From: Dietzia alimentaria 72
GTDB taxonomy: Bacteria > Actinomycetota > Actinomycetes > Mycobacteriales > Mycobacteriaceae
Assembly (NCBI RefSeq): GCF_000226215.1
Contig: NZ_AGFF01000024.1
Coordinates: 1 to 64,000, forward strand
Reading direction: 5' to 3'
DNA length: 64,000 nucleotides
A model generated the notes under the pieces. It saw only the letters and a program-made list of their open reading frames with translations. It ran no database searches and was not told where the DNA came from. Positions 38,301-47,654 of the stretch are shown here, in pieces; position 1 is the first letter of the stretch, and each line of letters opens with the position of its first letter. The position numbers and the translations under genes were made by a program.

Positions 38301-41300
38301 AGGCGTCTGCGAGGCCGTCGCGTCGGGCGGCGGTGGCCTTATCCGCCCACCAGCGTGCCTGCCCGGCCACGATTTCGCCCGCACCGCGGAAGGCTTCCGC
38401 CGCGTCCGCCGGGATGTCGTTCCGGGTCCAGAGACGGGCCAGGTCCTCGCGGGCGGAGGCCCACCGGTCGTCCAGCAGGAGTGCACGATCCGCGTCGAAG
38501 GCCGGGGCCACCACGCGTCGCCAGTCCGAGCCCAGCTCGGCGGTCACGAGGTCGGCCAGCTCGGAGTCCGGGTCGGCCTCGGCCAGTAGGTCCACGGCGT
38601 CCGGCTTCAGGTGGCCGAGGCGGGTCAGCATGCCTCGGGCGGCTTCCGCCAGGACCCCGTCGGGGCCGGTGATCTCGTCAGCGAACTCGCCGAGCGCAGC
38701 GGCGTCGACGGTCGCCCCGCCGCCGGCGCCGGAGGACGGCATGGCCACGGCGACGCCGTTGGCCGCACCGACCGACTGCACGGCCGCGTCGATGAGCGCG
38801 TCCAGGCCGGCCACGTCCTTGACACCTGCGGTGTCCAGCGTTGCCAGGTCGCCGCCGCGGATCGAGGCACCGTCCCGGCTGCCGAGGGCGAGCTCGGCGG
38901 TCACGTGATGCGCCCAGCCGGTGCCCAGCTCCCAGGGGCCGGTCACCCGCTCGGTGATGTACGCGGCACGCTTACCGGAGCGTCCGAGCAGGGCGCGCAG
39001 GGCCTCGCCGACCGCGTCCGACAGGACGGGGCCGAACGGTGCGTAGCCGCGGGCCAGTCGCGCGACCTGGTCGGCCAGCGTCGGGAAGTCGGCCTCCGCG
39101 GCGCCGTCGATCGCACCGAGGCTCAGCTCTGTTCCGAGGTCCAGCAGCAACTGGTTTCGGCGCGAGGACACGCCGTCGCACAGGGTCTCGATGGAGTCAC
39201 TCGCGGTGATCTGCTCGGGACGAACCTTGGTGCGCAGCGCCACCAACATGCGGGTGGCGGCGGGTGCGCCGAACTCAAGGTCGTCCGGGCGGGGAGCACC
39301 GGGTGCGGCCGCGGCAACTGCCGCGGGTTCGGATCGGTCCGCACCGGCCGTGCCGGGGGTATTGACGGCCGGTGCGGGGTCTGTGGGGCTCGCCTGGTCG
39401 GCGGCCGGGGTGGACGACGCAGCTGAGGACGCGCCGGTGGCGTCCGCTGCGTCGTTGTCGTCGTCGACCTCAACGCTGGGCGGCAGGGTGCCGTACAGCG
39501 CCGCGGAATCGCGCTCCACGTTGAGCACGCGGGCGCGGGGGCCGCGGTGTGTGGGGAGGTCGAGGGTCTTGGAGGCGAGGTTCGCGACGGTCGGGGCGTT
39601 GGCCACGCCGACCTCCACGAACTGCTCGATGCCGAGCCCACCACGCTCTACAGGAGTAAAGAGCAGCTCCTGCGTCTCGATCCAGCGGACCGGGCTGGCG
39701 AACTGCCAGGCCAGGAGTTCCACGAGCAAAAGGCGGCCCAGGCGCACGGGCGTCGCGGCCCACGCATCCCAGTTGGCCAGGACGTCTGCCAGGGCATCGG
39801 CCGGTACGAGATCGGCGATCTCCTGCACAAAGTCCCGCTCGAGACTGAACAGCCGCGGCACCAGGTTGGGGATGTAGCGCCCCACGAGCACTGAGATGTC
39901 AATATCCTGCGGGATCAGCGCATCCAGCGTCGCCCGGAAGTCCGGGACGCCGCCGCGCAGCACCGTGGAGTGGAACGGGACATCGATGCCCGGCACCAGG
40001 ATGAAGGCGTTCTTGCCGCCCGAGACCTCGAGCTCACGCTCGACCGCCTTCTCCAGGGCTTTGCAGCCGGCGACCGTGCCGGCAAGCGCGTACTGCGAGC
40101 CCGCCAGGTTGTAGTTGACGATCTCCACGAACTCGCCGGACTCGGCGGACACCTTGGCTACCCAGTCCACGATGTCGGCGTCCGCGATGCCCATCTGCGA
40201 CGGGCGGATCGCGGCCATCCGGTAGTCGGAACGGCCATGGGCGTCGCGCGGGACCAGTTGGTGCATGGTCGACCCACGCTGAAACACGATCTCCAGCAGC
40301 GGCTCCAGCTCCAGCACACCGGAGATGGCGGCCAGGGCGTCGTACTCGCCGATCGAGTGACCCGCGAAGTAGGCGTCGTCGATGAAGAGGTCATCGGCTT
40401 CGAGCTCGGCCCGCTGCGCCACCGCGAGGCACGCCATGGCGACCTGGGTGAACTGCGTGAGGTAGAGAACGCCGTCCGGGTGACGGTGGACCTCGCCACG
40501 CACGGTGACTTCGGTCGGGTTCTCGCGGACGAGCGCCAGGATCGAGAAGCCGAGCGCGGACCGGGTGTGCTTGTCGGCACGGTCCCAGATCTCGCGCGCG
40601 GCCGGACACCGGGTGCGCCCCTCCATGCCCATGCCCTTGGCCTGGATGCCCTGGCCGGGGAATGCGTAGACGGTGCGTGGAGCTTCGGTGAGGGCGGTGG
40701 CCGCCATGACGGTGGCCCCGTCGACGGTGCACGTGACCTCGAGTACCTGCCCGCCGGCGTGCCGCCCGGTCTGCACGGCGCGGACCTTGATGCGGTCACC
40801 CGGCCGGACGGGGGCCAGCATGCGGGCGGTCCACCCGGCGATCCGCAGAGCGGGCACGGAGCCCTCGGAGGCCTGGACGGCGTGCTGCGCGGCGGCGGAG
40901 ATCCACATGCCATGGACGATCACCCCGCCCAGCCCGGCGAGCTCGGCCGCGGTGTCGGAGACGTGGATCGGGTTGTGGTCGCCCGAGACCAGCGCGAACG
41001 CCGTCATGTCGTGCGGGGCGATGAGGGTAGTGGACACGCGCGCCTGGCGGGACGTCTCCACCGGCTCGACCGCACCACCGGAGCGGGAGAGCAGTGCGCC
41101 GCCGGCCGGGCGGGGGTCCCCCACCTCGGCGCGACCGGTGCGACCTCGGATCGCGAAACGCTCGGACAGGGTGCACAGCGGGGTACGGGTGCCGTCGGCA
41201 GCCTCGATGGCCATCTCGACGGTCACCTCGACCACTCGTCCGAGGTCGGTGTCGCGAACACCACCGGAGCGGGCCACGACGACGAGGTCGGCAGTGGTCT

Positions 41301-44300
41301 TTGGCAGCGCCGCGTGCATGCGGACACCGTGGTCCAGATGGACCAGGTCGAGCAGTCCCTCGACGACCGTCCCCTCGCCACGCGGACGGCGCGTCCGGCC
41401 CAGCACGGCGAACACCGCTGGCCAGGCAGCTCCCACGAGCGAATCCGGGACGCCGACGGAGGGCACAAGAGAAGCGGGCAGGCTGCCGGCGGTGACGCCG
41501 GTGTGGTCGGTGGCCAGCGTCTGCTCGAAGCGGAACCGCGCGGTAGCCACGCCGTCGCGGACCTCCGGGAGCTCCGCGATCTCGGAACCGCCGGCACCGC
41601 CACGGCCCACGCCGGCGGCGGTGGCGAGCAGCGTGCGCATGGCGGCCTCGGCGGCCTCGTCCGTCACGACGGGGGCGGCACCGGTGGCCACGGAATCCCC
41701 GAGAGTGATCGTGATGGTCATCTCGGAGGGACCGATGGGAAGCGTCAGGTCGACGCTGCTGCCGTCGGCTGCCGGGGTGAGCACTCCGCCGGAGACGGGG
41801 TGGCGGCCGACACCATCGGCGTCGATCTCCCAGGCGTGGAGCACGCCCAGGCGGTGGACGGGGCTCACCACGAGACGGCCGGCCCAGGTCACGTCGGGGC
41901 TGTTGAGCACGTCGGCGACGGGCCCGGTGGCGGTGGTGACGATGCCGCGTCGGCGGCTGCTCACGGCCTCGGCGGAGGGCAGATAGCCACGAACCCGGTC
42001 GGCGGTGGCGGCCTCGAAACGGTCGAGGAGGTCGCCGACCGGCTCGTCGACGCGGGTGATGCCGGCGACGGCGGTCGTGCCGGGAATCACGCACACGGCG
42101 TCGGCGTCATAGCGGGCGTCATGGGCCTGCCACAAGGAATCCGAGCGCCACCAGCGACGCACGTCGCCGTCCACGACGGGGACAAACGGCACGGGCTTGC
42201 CTGGCATGCGGCAGATGTCGAGGAACTCGGCGGCGTCTGCCGGGTGCAGGACCGCGCTCGACAGCTGCGGGTGACGGTCGGCGAGGGTCGCAATGACCTC
42301 AGTGGGACGCTCCATCGCCTCGACACGCGGGAAGGCGGAGACGATCCGGCCGGTGTCCTCGGAGGACAGGCGGGCCTCGGCGCGCTGAACCATGCGGTGA
42401 AAGCGTTCGCGAATGGTCGGGTCCAGCCACACCGATCGCGTGCCGTTTGCCACATCGGAGCCGAAATCCGCGCCCAGGTCGAAGTCGTGGCTCTGGCTGG
42501 AGATCGTGCCGTCGGCGGTGGCGCCGAGCGCGAGCGAGAGCTCCACAAAGCGGCTGAGCCACTGCTCGTAGGTCATGGAGTCGAGGTCGCCGAAGTAGGG
42601 CTTGGCGGTGCCGTTGATCGCGGTGATGATCTCCTCGCGGCGCTTCTCCACTGCGTCGGCGTCACCGGCCACCTCGTCGAGGAGACGGCCGGTGCGCGCC
42701 GCGGTGTTGTCAATCTCATGGATGTCAGCACCCAGCTGACTGCGACCGGAGGCCATCCCGCCCTCGGCCTGGCCAGCGCCCACCCAGTGGTCCACGCCGA
42801 GGGTGTCTACGAGGAGCTGCTTGACCTGGGGGCTGGTAGTTGCCTCGAGGGTCGCCATGGCGGCGGTGCCCACAAGAATGCCGTCGACGGGCATGGCCGG
42901 GAAGCCATGGCTGTTAGACCAGGAACCGGTGAGGTAGTCGGCGGCCCGCTCAGGCGTGCCGATGCCACCGCCCACGCAGAGGACCACATTGGGGCGCTCG
43001 CGCAGCATGGCGTACGTGGTCAGCAAAAGGTCGTCGAGGTCCTCCCACGAGTGGTGTCCGCCGGCGCGGCCACCCTCCACCTGGACGATCACGGGCATAT
43101 GAGGCACCTCGGCGGCGATCCGCACGACCTGGCGAATCTGCGAGACGGTGCCGGGCTTGAAGCTGACGTGCCGCAGGCCGGCCTCGTTGAGCTCCTCGAT
43201 CAGGGCCACTGACTCGTCGAGCTCAGGGATACCGGCGGTGACTATCACGCCGTCGAACGGGATGCCGGCGGCGCGGGCACGCTGGACCAGGCGCTTGCCA
43301 CCGACCTGCAACTTCCACAGGTACGGATCGAGGAACAGCGAATTGAACTGCGCGCTGCGACCGGGCTCCAACAGCTCGGCGAGACGCTGGGTGTTCTCCG
43401 CGAAGATCGGTTCGGAAACCTGACCACCGCCGGCGAGCTCGGCCCAGTGGCCGGCGTTGGCCGCAGCGGCCACGATCTCGGGGTCGACGGTTGTCGGGGT
43501 CATTCCCGCCAGCAGGATCGGCGAGCAACCCGTGAGGCGGGTGAACGAGGTCTCCACGTGGACGCTGCCGTCGGGCAGCGTGATGAGCTGCGGCTGGAAC
43601 GCCGTCCATGGACGCTCGATGGGCGGGGTGGCGCCCGGGGTGAAGAGGTTGCGCAGGCCCCCACGGGTCGCGGCGGCCACCACGCCGACGCCTTGTCCGC
43701 GGACCACAGAGCGGTTGAGTCGGGTCAGGGCCTCGCCCGGCCCCATGTCGAGGATCCAGGCGGCGCCAGCGTGCAGCGTCTCTGCCATTTCCTCCACCCA
43801 GTCGACGGGCTCGCTGAACACCTGGCGCGCAAGGTCCGTGGCACGGGTGGTGTCCAGTCCACAGCGACCGGCCCAGCGGGTGACCACGTCCACGGCCGGG
43901 GCCATGGCCGGGTGGTGGAAGCCCACCTCGACGTCGAGGGGGTCGAAGACCGGGGCGAAGATCTCGCCGCCGGTGAGCTTGGCCTCACGACGACGACGCG
44001 ACTCAGCCTCGAGGTCGGCGCAGTGCCGGCGCAGCTCCTCGAGATCATCAGGACGACCCACCACGACATGGCGGCGCTGCGCGTTACGGATCGAGACCGC
44101 GGGCCGGATCGAGGCGTCCACTCCCGAGAACAGCTCATTGATGAGCTCACGGAGCGCATCGCCGTCGATACCGGACACCCCGACCATCGGGCTCGCCTCT
44201 CCCCGACGGAACAAACCGACGCGCCGACCCACGAGCGTGGCCGCGGCACCGATGAGCTCAGCCACCGCGAGCAGCCGGTCGTCGATCGAACCGAAGGTCT

Positions 44301-44793
44301 CCACCGATTCCACGGCCAGGACTCCCTGGGAGTGACCGACCACGGCCGCAGGGGTCGTGTCGTTCACGTCGAAGCCTTCGGCTGCGAGGGCGCGGAGTGC
44401 ACCGATCTGAGTGAGCAGCACGGCCGGCAGCGAGACCGCGGCGGACGAGAGCGAGGCGTCGTCGGGCAGATCCGCGCCGTCCTCGTCTTCGCCGGTGGTG
44501 GTGTTGGCCCACTCGATGGGCCGGAAACCGTGGGTCCGGACAACCGCGATTTCGTCGTGCACCGGCTCGGTGAGCAACACGGAGGCGTCAACGAGGTCCT
44601 GGAGCTCGGGGCCGATCCCGGTGCCGTCGATGAGGTCACTCAGGGCGTCACGCCACGCGATCCCCTGTCCACCGAAGGCGAGCGCGTAGGCCGTGCCGTC
44701 ACGTAGCTCGTCCGACAGGGCCCGGGCGGGGCGGCGGACCGCCGAACCGGTCTCAAACGGGCGGGGGGAGAGGTCGCGGTCATCGATCGTCAC
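35362..44793 (-). CDS. fas: Type I fatty acid synthase
   Basis: A single 3,143-residue multifunctional enzyme making C16-C24 acyl-CoA for membrane lipids and mycolic acid precursors. Domains in order: acetyltransferase (GHSQG near 155), enoyl reductase (ELAGGGQVSEP near 455), dehydratase hot-dog fold (VHGMWISAAAQHAVQ near 1294), malonyl/palmitoyl transferase (GHSIGEY near 1476), a linker rich in Ala/Pro/Asp, ACP with the phosphopantetheine serine in GVSSRRN near 1875, ketoreductase (VTGAGKGSIA near 2188), and ketosynthase with Cys in AACATTAVS near 2779 and His in KHDTSTKAND and GHAKGG near 2931 and 2974. All catalytic motifs are intact. GTG start, with AAGGAG 8 bases upstream. Confidence 0.98.
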   Translation of the reverse strand: MTIDDRDLSPRPFETGSAVRRPARALSDELRDGTAYALAFGGQGIAWRDALSDLIDGTGIGPELQDLVDASVLLTEPVHDEIAVVRTHGFRPIEWANTTTGEDEDGADLPDDASLSSAAVSLPAVLLTQIGALRALAAEGFDVNDTTPAAVVGHSQGVLAVESVETFGSIDDRLLAVAELIGAAATLVGRRVGLFRRGEASPMVGVSGIDGDALRELINELFSGVDASIRPAVSIRNAQRRHVVVGRPDDLEELRRHCADLEAESRRRREAKLTGGEIFAPVFDPLDVEVGFHHPAMAPAVDVVTRWAGRCGLDTTRATDLARQVFSEPVDWVEEMAETLHAGAAWILDMGPGEALTRLNRSVVRGQGVGVVAAATRGGLRNLFTPGATPPIERPWTAFQPQLITLPDGSVHVETSFTRLTGCSPILLAGMTPTTVDPEIVAAAANAGHWAELAGGGQVSEPIFAENTQRLAELLEPGRSAQFNSLFLDPYLWKLQVGGKRLVQRARAAGIPFDGVIVTAGIPELDESVALIEELNEAGLRHVSFKPGTVSQIRQVVRIAAEVPHMPVIVQVEGGRAGGHHSWEDLDDLLLTTYAMLRERPNVVLCVGGGIGTPERAADYLTGSWSNSHGFPAMPVDGILVGTAAMATLEATTSPQVKQLLVDTLGVDHWVGAGQAEGGMASGRSQLGADIHEIDNTAARTGRLLDEVAGDADAVEKRREEIITAINGTAKPYFGDLDSMTYEQWLSRFVELSLALGATADGTISSQSHDFDLGADFGSDVANGTRSVWLDPTIRERFHRMVQRAEARLSSEDTGRIVSAFPRVEAMERPTEVIATLADRHPQLSSAVLHPADAAEFLDICRMPGKPVPFVPVVDGDVRRWWRSDSLWQAHDARYDADAVCVIPGTTAVAGITRVDEPVGDLLDRFEAATADRVRGYLPSAEAVSSRRRGIVTTATGPVADVLNSPDVTWAGRLVVSPVHRLGVLHAWEIDADGVGRHPVSGGVLTPAADGSSVDLTLPIGPSEMTITITLGDSVATGAAPVVTDEAAEAAMRTLLATAAGVGRGGAGGSEIAELPEVRDGVATARFRFEQTLATDHTGVTAGSLPASLVPSVGVPDSLVGAAWPAVFAVLGRTRRPRGEGTVVEGLLDLVHLDHGVRMHAALPKTTADLVVVARSGGVRDTDLGRVVEVTVEMAIEAADGTRTPLCTLSERFAIRGRTGRAEVGDPRPAGGALLSRSGGAVEPVETSRQARVSTTLIAPHDMTAFALVSGDHNPIHVSDTAAELAGLGGVIVHGMWISAAAQHAVQASEGSVPALRIAGWTARMLAPVRPGDRIKVRAVQTGRHAGGQVLEVTCTVDGATVMAATALTEAPRTVYAFPGQGIQAKGMGMEGRTRCPAAREIWDRADKHTRSALGFSILALVRENPTEVTVRGEVHRHPDGVLYLTQFTQVAMACLAVAQRAELEADDLFIDDAYFAGHSIGEYDALAAISGVLELEPLLEIVFQRGSTMHQLVPRDAHGRSDYRMAAIRPSQMGIADADIVDWVAKVSAESGEFVEIVNYNLAGSQYALAGTVAGCKALEKAVERELEVSGGKNAFILVPGIDVPFHSTVLRGGVPDFRATLDALIPQDIDISVLVGRYIPNLVPRLFSLERDFVQEIADLVPADALADVLANWDAWAATPVRLGRLLLVELLAWQFASPVRWIETQELLFTPVERGGLGIEQFVEVGVANAPTVANLASKTLDLPTHRGPRARVLNVERDSAALYGTLPPSVEVDDDNDAADATGASSAASSTPAADQASPTDPAPAVNTPGTAGADRSEPAAVAAAAPGAPRPDDLEFGAPAATRMLVALRTKVRPEQITASDSIETLCDGVSSRRNQLLLDLGTELSLGAIDGAAEADFPTLADQVARLARGYAPFGPVLSDAVGEALRALLGRSGKRAAYITERVTGPWELGTGWAHHVTAELALGSRDGASIRGGDLATLDTAGVKDVAGLDALIDAAVQSVGAANGVAVAMPSSGAGGGATVDAAALGEFADEITGPDGVLAEAARGMLTRLGHLKPDAVDLLAEADPDSELADLVTAELGSDWRRVVAPAFDADRALLLDDRWASAREDLARLWTRNDIPADAAEAFRGAGEIVAGQARWWADKATAARRDGLADAYRQIAETAVEKFVGAYAGDVAVVTGAGKGSIAAAVTGSLLAGGATVVASTSSLDQSKLAFFKDLYRSNARGGAQLWVLPVNMTSYSDVDALVEWVGSEHAESAGGQTTVLKPALTPTLFFPFAAPRVQGSMADAGPRAETEMRVLLWSVEKLVAGLGAIGSETDVDSRLHVVLPGSPNRGIFGGDGAYGEAKAALDAMIAKWGSEKTWSERVTFVHAIIGWVRGTGLMGHNDPLVEAVEAAGVSTWSTTEIATELLRWCSPEFRDAAGDAPVTVDLTGGLGTANLDMAALAADRPTTPTESSTDEAAGTIAALPSLPIVTADERPDWGEVTQDLDDMVVIVGSGEVGPYGSARTRFEVETTGDLTAAGVVELAWSTGLITWEESPRAGWTVTESGDPIAEADIVDRFHDEVLARVGVRTYADDARAEMFDNSSPQLTSVFLPEDLSFVVDDEAQARAYLADDPENTVVTHSEDGEWTVTRKAGTEIRVPRRTTLTRVVGGQIPTGFDPTAWGIPADMVSGIDRVAAWNLVATVDAFISSGFTPAELLAHVHPSDVANTQGTGMGGMTSMRSLYIDGILGRSRANDTLQEALPNVVAAHVMQSYVGGYGSMVHPVAACATTAVSVEEGFDKIRAGKAEFVVAGGFDDLSTEGIQGFADMSATADSAAMAGKGIDERHYSRANDRRRGGFVESAGGGTILLARGDVAARMGLPVHGVVAWAGSYADGAHTSIPAPGLGALGAGRGGKRSPLARGLAQLGLTADDLAVVSKHDTSTKANDPNESDLHERLAAAIGRADGNPLFVVSQKTLTGHAKGGAAAFQLIGLTQMLRSGTLPPNRSLDCVDDVLDHHPHLVWLRETLQLGGAMPLKAGLLTSLGFGHVSGLIAVTHPEAFHRAVESTYGEDEANRIRESGLERERSGARRLVDALYGGESLYVRPEARRLGEGSADEVKDREAAVLLDPAARINDDGVLASSTGAGDE

Positions 44794-45344
44794 GTGGGGA
44801 ACTCCTTGGCACTTGCGTCAGGGACATCTATCGCCGGGATCCATCGCTGGTCCGGCACCGAGCACACACTGCCACAGGAACTTGAGGGCGTCCTCAGGTT
44901 AGGCGGGTACGAACGAATTTTGCGCCTCCGATCAAAGTCGTCTCGTGGTGATCTAAATCACAAATAGAAGTGATGCCCTCATCATATTTACAGGTGAGGC
45001 CCGCCTCACGTTCCAGGCTTGGCCCGTTATCGAATCGTTATATTTTTCTCAGGGGAATTCTGCAGATCCCACGTGATGTCGCCACCGGAACGACCCATGC
45101 CCCACCGCGCCGAACCGCAACCCAGGCATCGGCTCCCGCAGATGAACTCTCGCGTCCCACCACGTACGCCGGGAACGCATCTGCGCCCGTGTATGCACAC
45201 CGGCGGGCGCAGCAGCCGGGGCGCGAGTTCATCGACGGTGGCGGCGGTGGGTGATTCCGGCGAGTTCGGCAGAGCAAACCCAGCTCACGACAACACCGCT
45301 AGACGCGGGAGCAAGAGCCTGATGGGCTGTGGTTTCAGGACTAC
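44794..45344. promoter_or_regulatory. Intergenic region upstream of fas: CRP-like site, palindrome and long inverted repeat
   Basis: A 551-base stretch without a credible gene. Close to fas, GGTGA-TCTAAA-TCACA at 44947-44962 matches the CRP/GlxR pattern TGTGA-N6-TCACA with one change. GTGAGGC-CC-GCCTCAC (44994-45009) is a perfect inverted repeat and partly resembles an IdeR/DtxR iron box; TCAGGTTAGGC (44894-44904) is an IdeR-like half site. Farther off, 45141-45149 and 45225-45233 carry complementary GATGAACTC/GAGTTCATC arms enclosing a 9-bp hairpin (45181-45189 with 45204-45212). The last repeat matches arms of the 55011-55050 terminator. Confidence 0.5.
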
Positions 45345-45881
45345 TCAGGCGCCGCAGTGAAGCGCATTCATCGAGTCCACGTCGAGGCCCACGGCCGGAC
45401 ATAGGTCAACCGCGTGACGATCGGGGCCGGAGGTCCACTCGACATGAGCGGTAGTGATCTCCTCGCCGAACAGGATCGTGACCAGTCCGCCGATTCCGGG
45501 TCTGGCATCCGGACCCAGCGCTCCATCGCCGACAGTCTCTACGGCGATGACCTCCGCCACGGTCGCCGGCCCGGGCGCGGGGATCAGTCGCAACTGAACC
45601 CGGTCCCCGTCGAATGCACCGAGCCAGACCGAGAAGGTACCCGTTCCATCCCGTCGCAGGTCGAGGGTGTACCCGTGCGCGAACCAAGACCCGACCTCAC
45701 GGACGACGTCGGACGGTGCGGGGTCCGACGCCGCAGCGATCGCGGGGCCGGAAGGCTGCCCGCTCACTGCGCGAGCGTTCGTCGGCTCCGCAACCAGTGT
45801 TACGGCCCCCGCCGTGATGACAGCCAACGACGCGGCCAGAAGGGACCGACCTATCGTCTTGCTGCCCACTTGGTGCCTCAT
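45345..45881 (-). CDS. Secreted protein, unknown function
   Basis: A 178-residue exported protein. Residues 1-36 form a Sec signal peptide: basic start (MRHQVGSKTIGRSL), hydrophobic core (LLAASLAVITAGAVTLVA) and an AxA-type end near NARA. The mature part is acidic, with a beta-rich centre (VGSWFAHGYTLDLRRDGTG; FSVWLGAFDGDRVQLRLIPA) and two cysteines near the C-terminus (CPAVG and LHCGA) that could form a disulfide. Such small secreted proteins are common in Mycobacteriales and have no assigned role. It is divergently transcribed from metP. Confidence 0.78.
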   Translation of the reverse strand: MRHQVGSKTIGRSLLAASLAVITAGAVTLVAEPTNARAVSGQPSGPAIAAASDPAPSDVVREVGSWFAHGYTLDLRRDGTGTFSVWLGAFDGDRVQLRLIPAPGPATVAEVIAVETVGDGALGPDARPGIGGLVTILFGEEITTAHVEWTSGPDRHAVDLCPAVGLDVDSMNALHCGA

Positions 45882-46019
45882 GGGACTACCCTAATCACAC
45901 GAGTCACGCGATTGCGATACACGGATCGCGTCGAAATGGTCACCAATTGGCAACTGTCCGACTAAAAGTAGGGGTCCTACCGCACGGCACGAGTCGTGCT
46001 TCCCGCTGAGGAGGAGTTC
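45882..46019. promoter_or_regulatory. Divergent promoter region before metP
   Basis: A 138-base gap between the secreted protein gene and metP. Two small inverted repeats lie before metP: GTAGG-GGT-CCTAC (45968-45980) and GCACGA-G-TCGTGC (45987-45999). Either could be an operator. GAGGAGGAG at 46007-46016 is the metP ribosome binding site. No riboswitch-like structure was recognised. Confidence 0.35.
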
Positions 46020-47651
46020 ATGTCCACACCTACCGCCACGAGCGGTACCAGACAACGCGAGACATTTTCGGGACGCTCCGTCTTCGTGTTTGCGGCGATC
46101 GGCTCGGCCGTCGGACTGGGCAACATCTGGCGCTTCCCGTTTGTCGCGTACGAGAGTGGCGGCGGAGCGTTCCTCGTCCCCTATCTCGTCGCTTTGCTGA
46201 CGGCAGGCATACCGCTGCTGTTCTTCGACTACGCGATCGGACACAAGTTCCGTGGATCCGCTCCCCTGAGTTTTCGGCGGATGAGCCGCTTCGCGGAACC
46301 AATCGGGTGGGTTCAGGTCCTCGTATCATTCGTGATCGCCGTCTACTACGCTGCGATCCTCGCGTGGGCCGCCTGTTACGCATGGTTCTCCGTCGATGAG
46401 CGGTGGGGGCAGACCTACGAGGAGTCCGCGGCATTCTTCAGTGAGGACTTCCTCCAGGCAGGCAGCGGCTTCGGTCTCGACTTCATCCCGTCCATCACGA
46501 TCGTCCTGATCGTGGTGTGGATCGTCACGCTCGGGATCCTCCTGGCGGGTGTCCAGAAAGGAATCGGACGTACCGCCCTGGTGTTCATCCCCCTGCTGGT
46601 GGCTCTTTTCGCGTCCCTCGTGGTCAGGTCGCTCTTCCTCGACGGAGCGATGGAGGGACTGAACACCTTCTTCACGCCCAACTGGAGCGCACTGTCCGAC
46701 CCGGGGGTTTGGATCGCCGCCTACGGGCAGATTTTCTTCTCGCTCTCTGTGGGCTTCGGAATCATGCTCACCTACTCGTCGTACCTCAAGCGCAAGTCGA
46801 ACCTCACCAGTTCGGGACTCGTGGTGGGTTTCTCCAACTCAGCGTTCGAGGTCCTCGCCGGCATTGGAGTCTTCGCGACCCTCGGCTTCCTCGTGAGCTC
46901 GTCGGCCGGAGTCGGCTGGGATGACGTCAGTGGCGGCCCGGGCTTGGCGTTCATCGCGTTCCCCACGCTGGTCTCACAGATGCCGGGAGGGCCGATCTGG
47001 GGCGTCGTGTTCTTCACCTGTCTCATCCTCGCCGGCCTGACGTCCATGATCTCCATCGTCGAGGTGGTCGTCTCCTCCTTCCAGGACAAGGTGGGGGTTT
47101 CCCGCACCACGGCGACGTTGAGCGTGGGTCTGCCGATGGCTGGCGCGTCGGTCCTTCTCATGCCGACCGAAACGGGCCTGCAGAACCTCGACATCATGGA
47201 CAAGTTCGCCAACAGCATCGGAATCGTCGGGATCGCCTTGATCGCGCTCATCGTGGTCTCCTTCGGACTGCGGCTGGCGCCGAGTCTGCGCGATCACCTC
47301 AACTCGGTCTCCTCGTTCAGGGTGGGCTGGATCTGGTTCGTGTGCATGGCGGTCATCACCCCGATCGTCCTGATCTACTCATTGTTCGGCGAGATCCGGA
47401 GCTTGATCTCGGAGCCGTACGAGGGTTACGACGCCTCGGTCATCGGCGTCTGGGGTTGGGGAATGATCGGCGCGATCCTGGTCCTGTCAGTGATCCTGTC
47501 GCTGCTGCCCTGGCGCGGCGCGTCGCATCTCGAGGGCCCGCCGGAGGTCGACAACGACCCGAGCGACTTCTCATACGAAGAGGGGCTCACGCCCCACGCC
47601 GACGGCGCCCCGGCCGCACCGGCGAACTCCGACATCCGCAAGGAGGGCTGA
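46020..47651 (+). CDS. metP: Sodium-dependent amino acid transporter, MetP-like NSS symporter
   Basis: A 543-residue membrane protein of the neurotransmitter:sodium symporter family with about 12 helices. The signature GSAVGLGNIWRFPFVAYESG near residues 25-45 forms sodium and substrate contacts, and the GGGAFLVPYLVALLTAG segment follows. It starts at ATG 46020 behind GAGGAGGAG. A 46-residue small membrane protein follows after 3 bases, as in the Corynebacterium glutamicum MetP/MetS methionine and alanine importer. So methionine uptake is the most likely role, but substrate cannot be read from the sequence. Confidence 0.88.
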   Translation: MSTPTATSGTRQRETFSGRSVFVFAAIGSAVGLGNIWRFPFVAYESGGGAFLVPYLVALLTAGIPLLFFDYAIGHKFRGSAPLSFRRMSRFAEPIGWVQVLVSFVIAVYYAAILAWAACYAWFSVDERWGQTYEESAAFFSEDFLQAGSGFGLDFIPSITIVLIVVWIVTLGILLAGVQKGIGRTALVFIPLLVALFASLVVRSLFLDGAMEGLNTFFTPNWSALSDPGVWIAAYGQIFFSLSVGFGIMLTYSSYLKRKSNLTSSGLVVGFSNSAFEVLAGIGVFATLGFLVSSSAGVGWDDVSGGPGLAFIAFPTLVSQMPGGPIWGVVFFTCLILAGLTSMISIVEVVVSSFQDKVGVSRTTATLSVGLPMAGASVLLMPTETGLQNLDIMDKFANSIGIVGIALIALIVVSFGLRLAPSLRDHLNSVSSFRVGWIWFVCMAVITPIVLIYSLFGEIRSLISEPYEGYDASVIGVWGWGMIGAILVLSVILSLLPWRGASHLEGPPEVDNDPSDFSYEEGLTPHADGAPAAPANSDIRKEG

Positions 47652-47654
47652 CCC

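Noticed and set aside
39970..43212. A 1,080-codon open frame on the plus strand inside fas
   Set aside because: It is antisense to a certain gene, rich in Gly/His/Arg/Asp, has no domains, and arises because high-GC coding DNA rarely has stops in the opposite frames.
43447..44706. A 419-codon open frame antisense to the start of fas
   Set aside because: Same reason: shadow of a GC-rich gene with no independent evidence.
45019..45360. Open frames in the intergenic region upstream of fas
   Set aside because: Frames on both strands are Arg/Pro-rich, have no ribosome binding site and overlap the inverted repeat.
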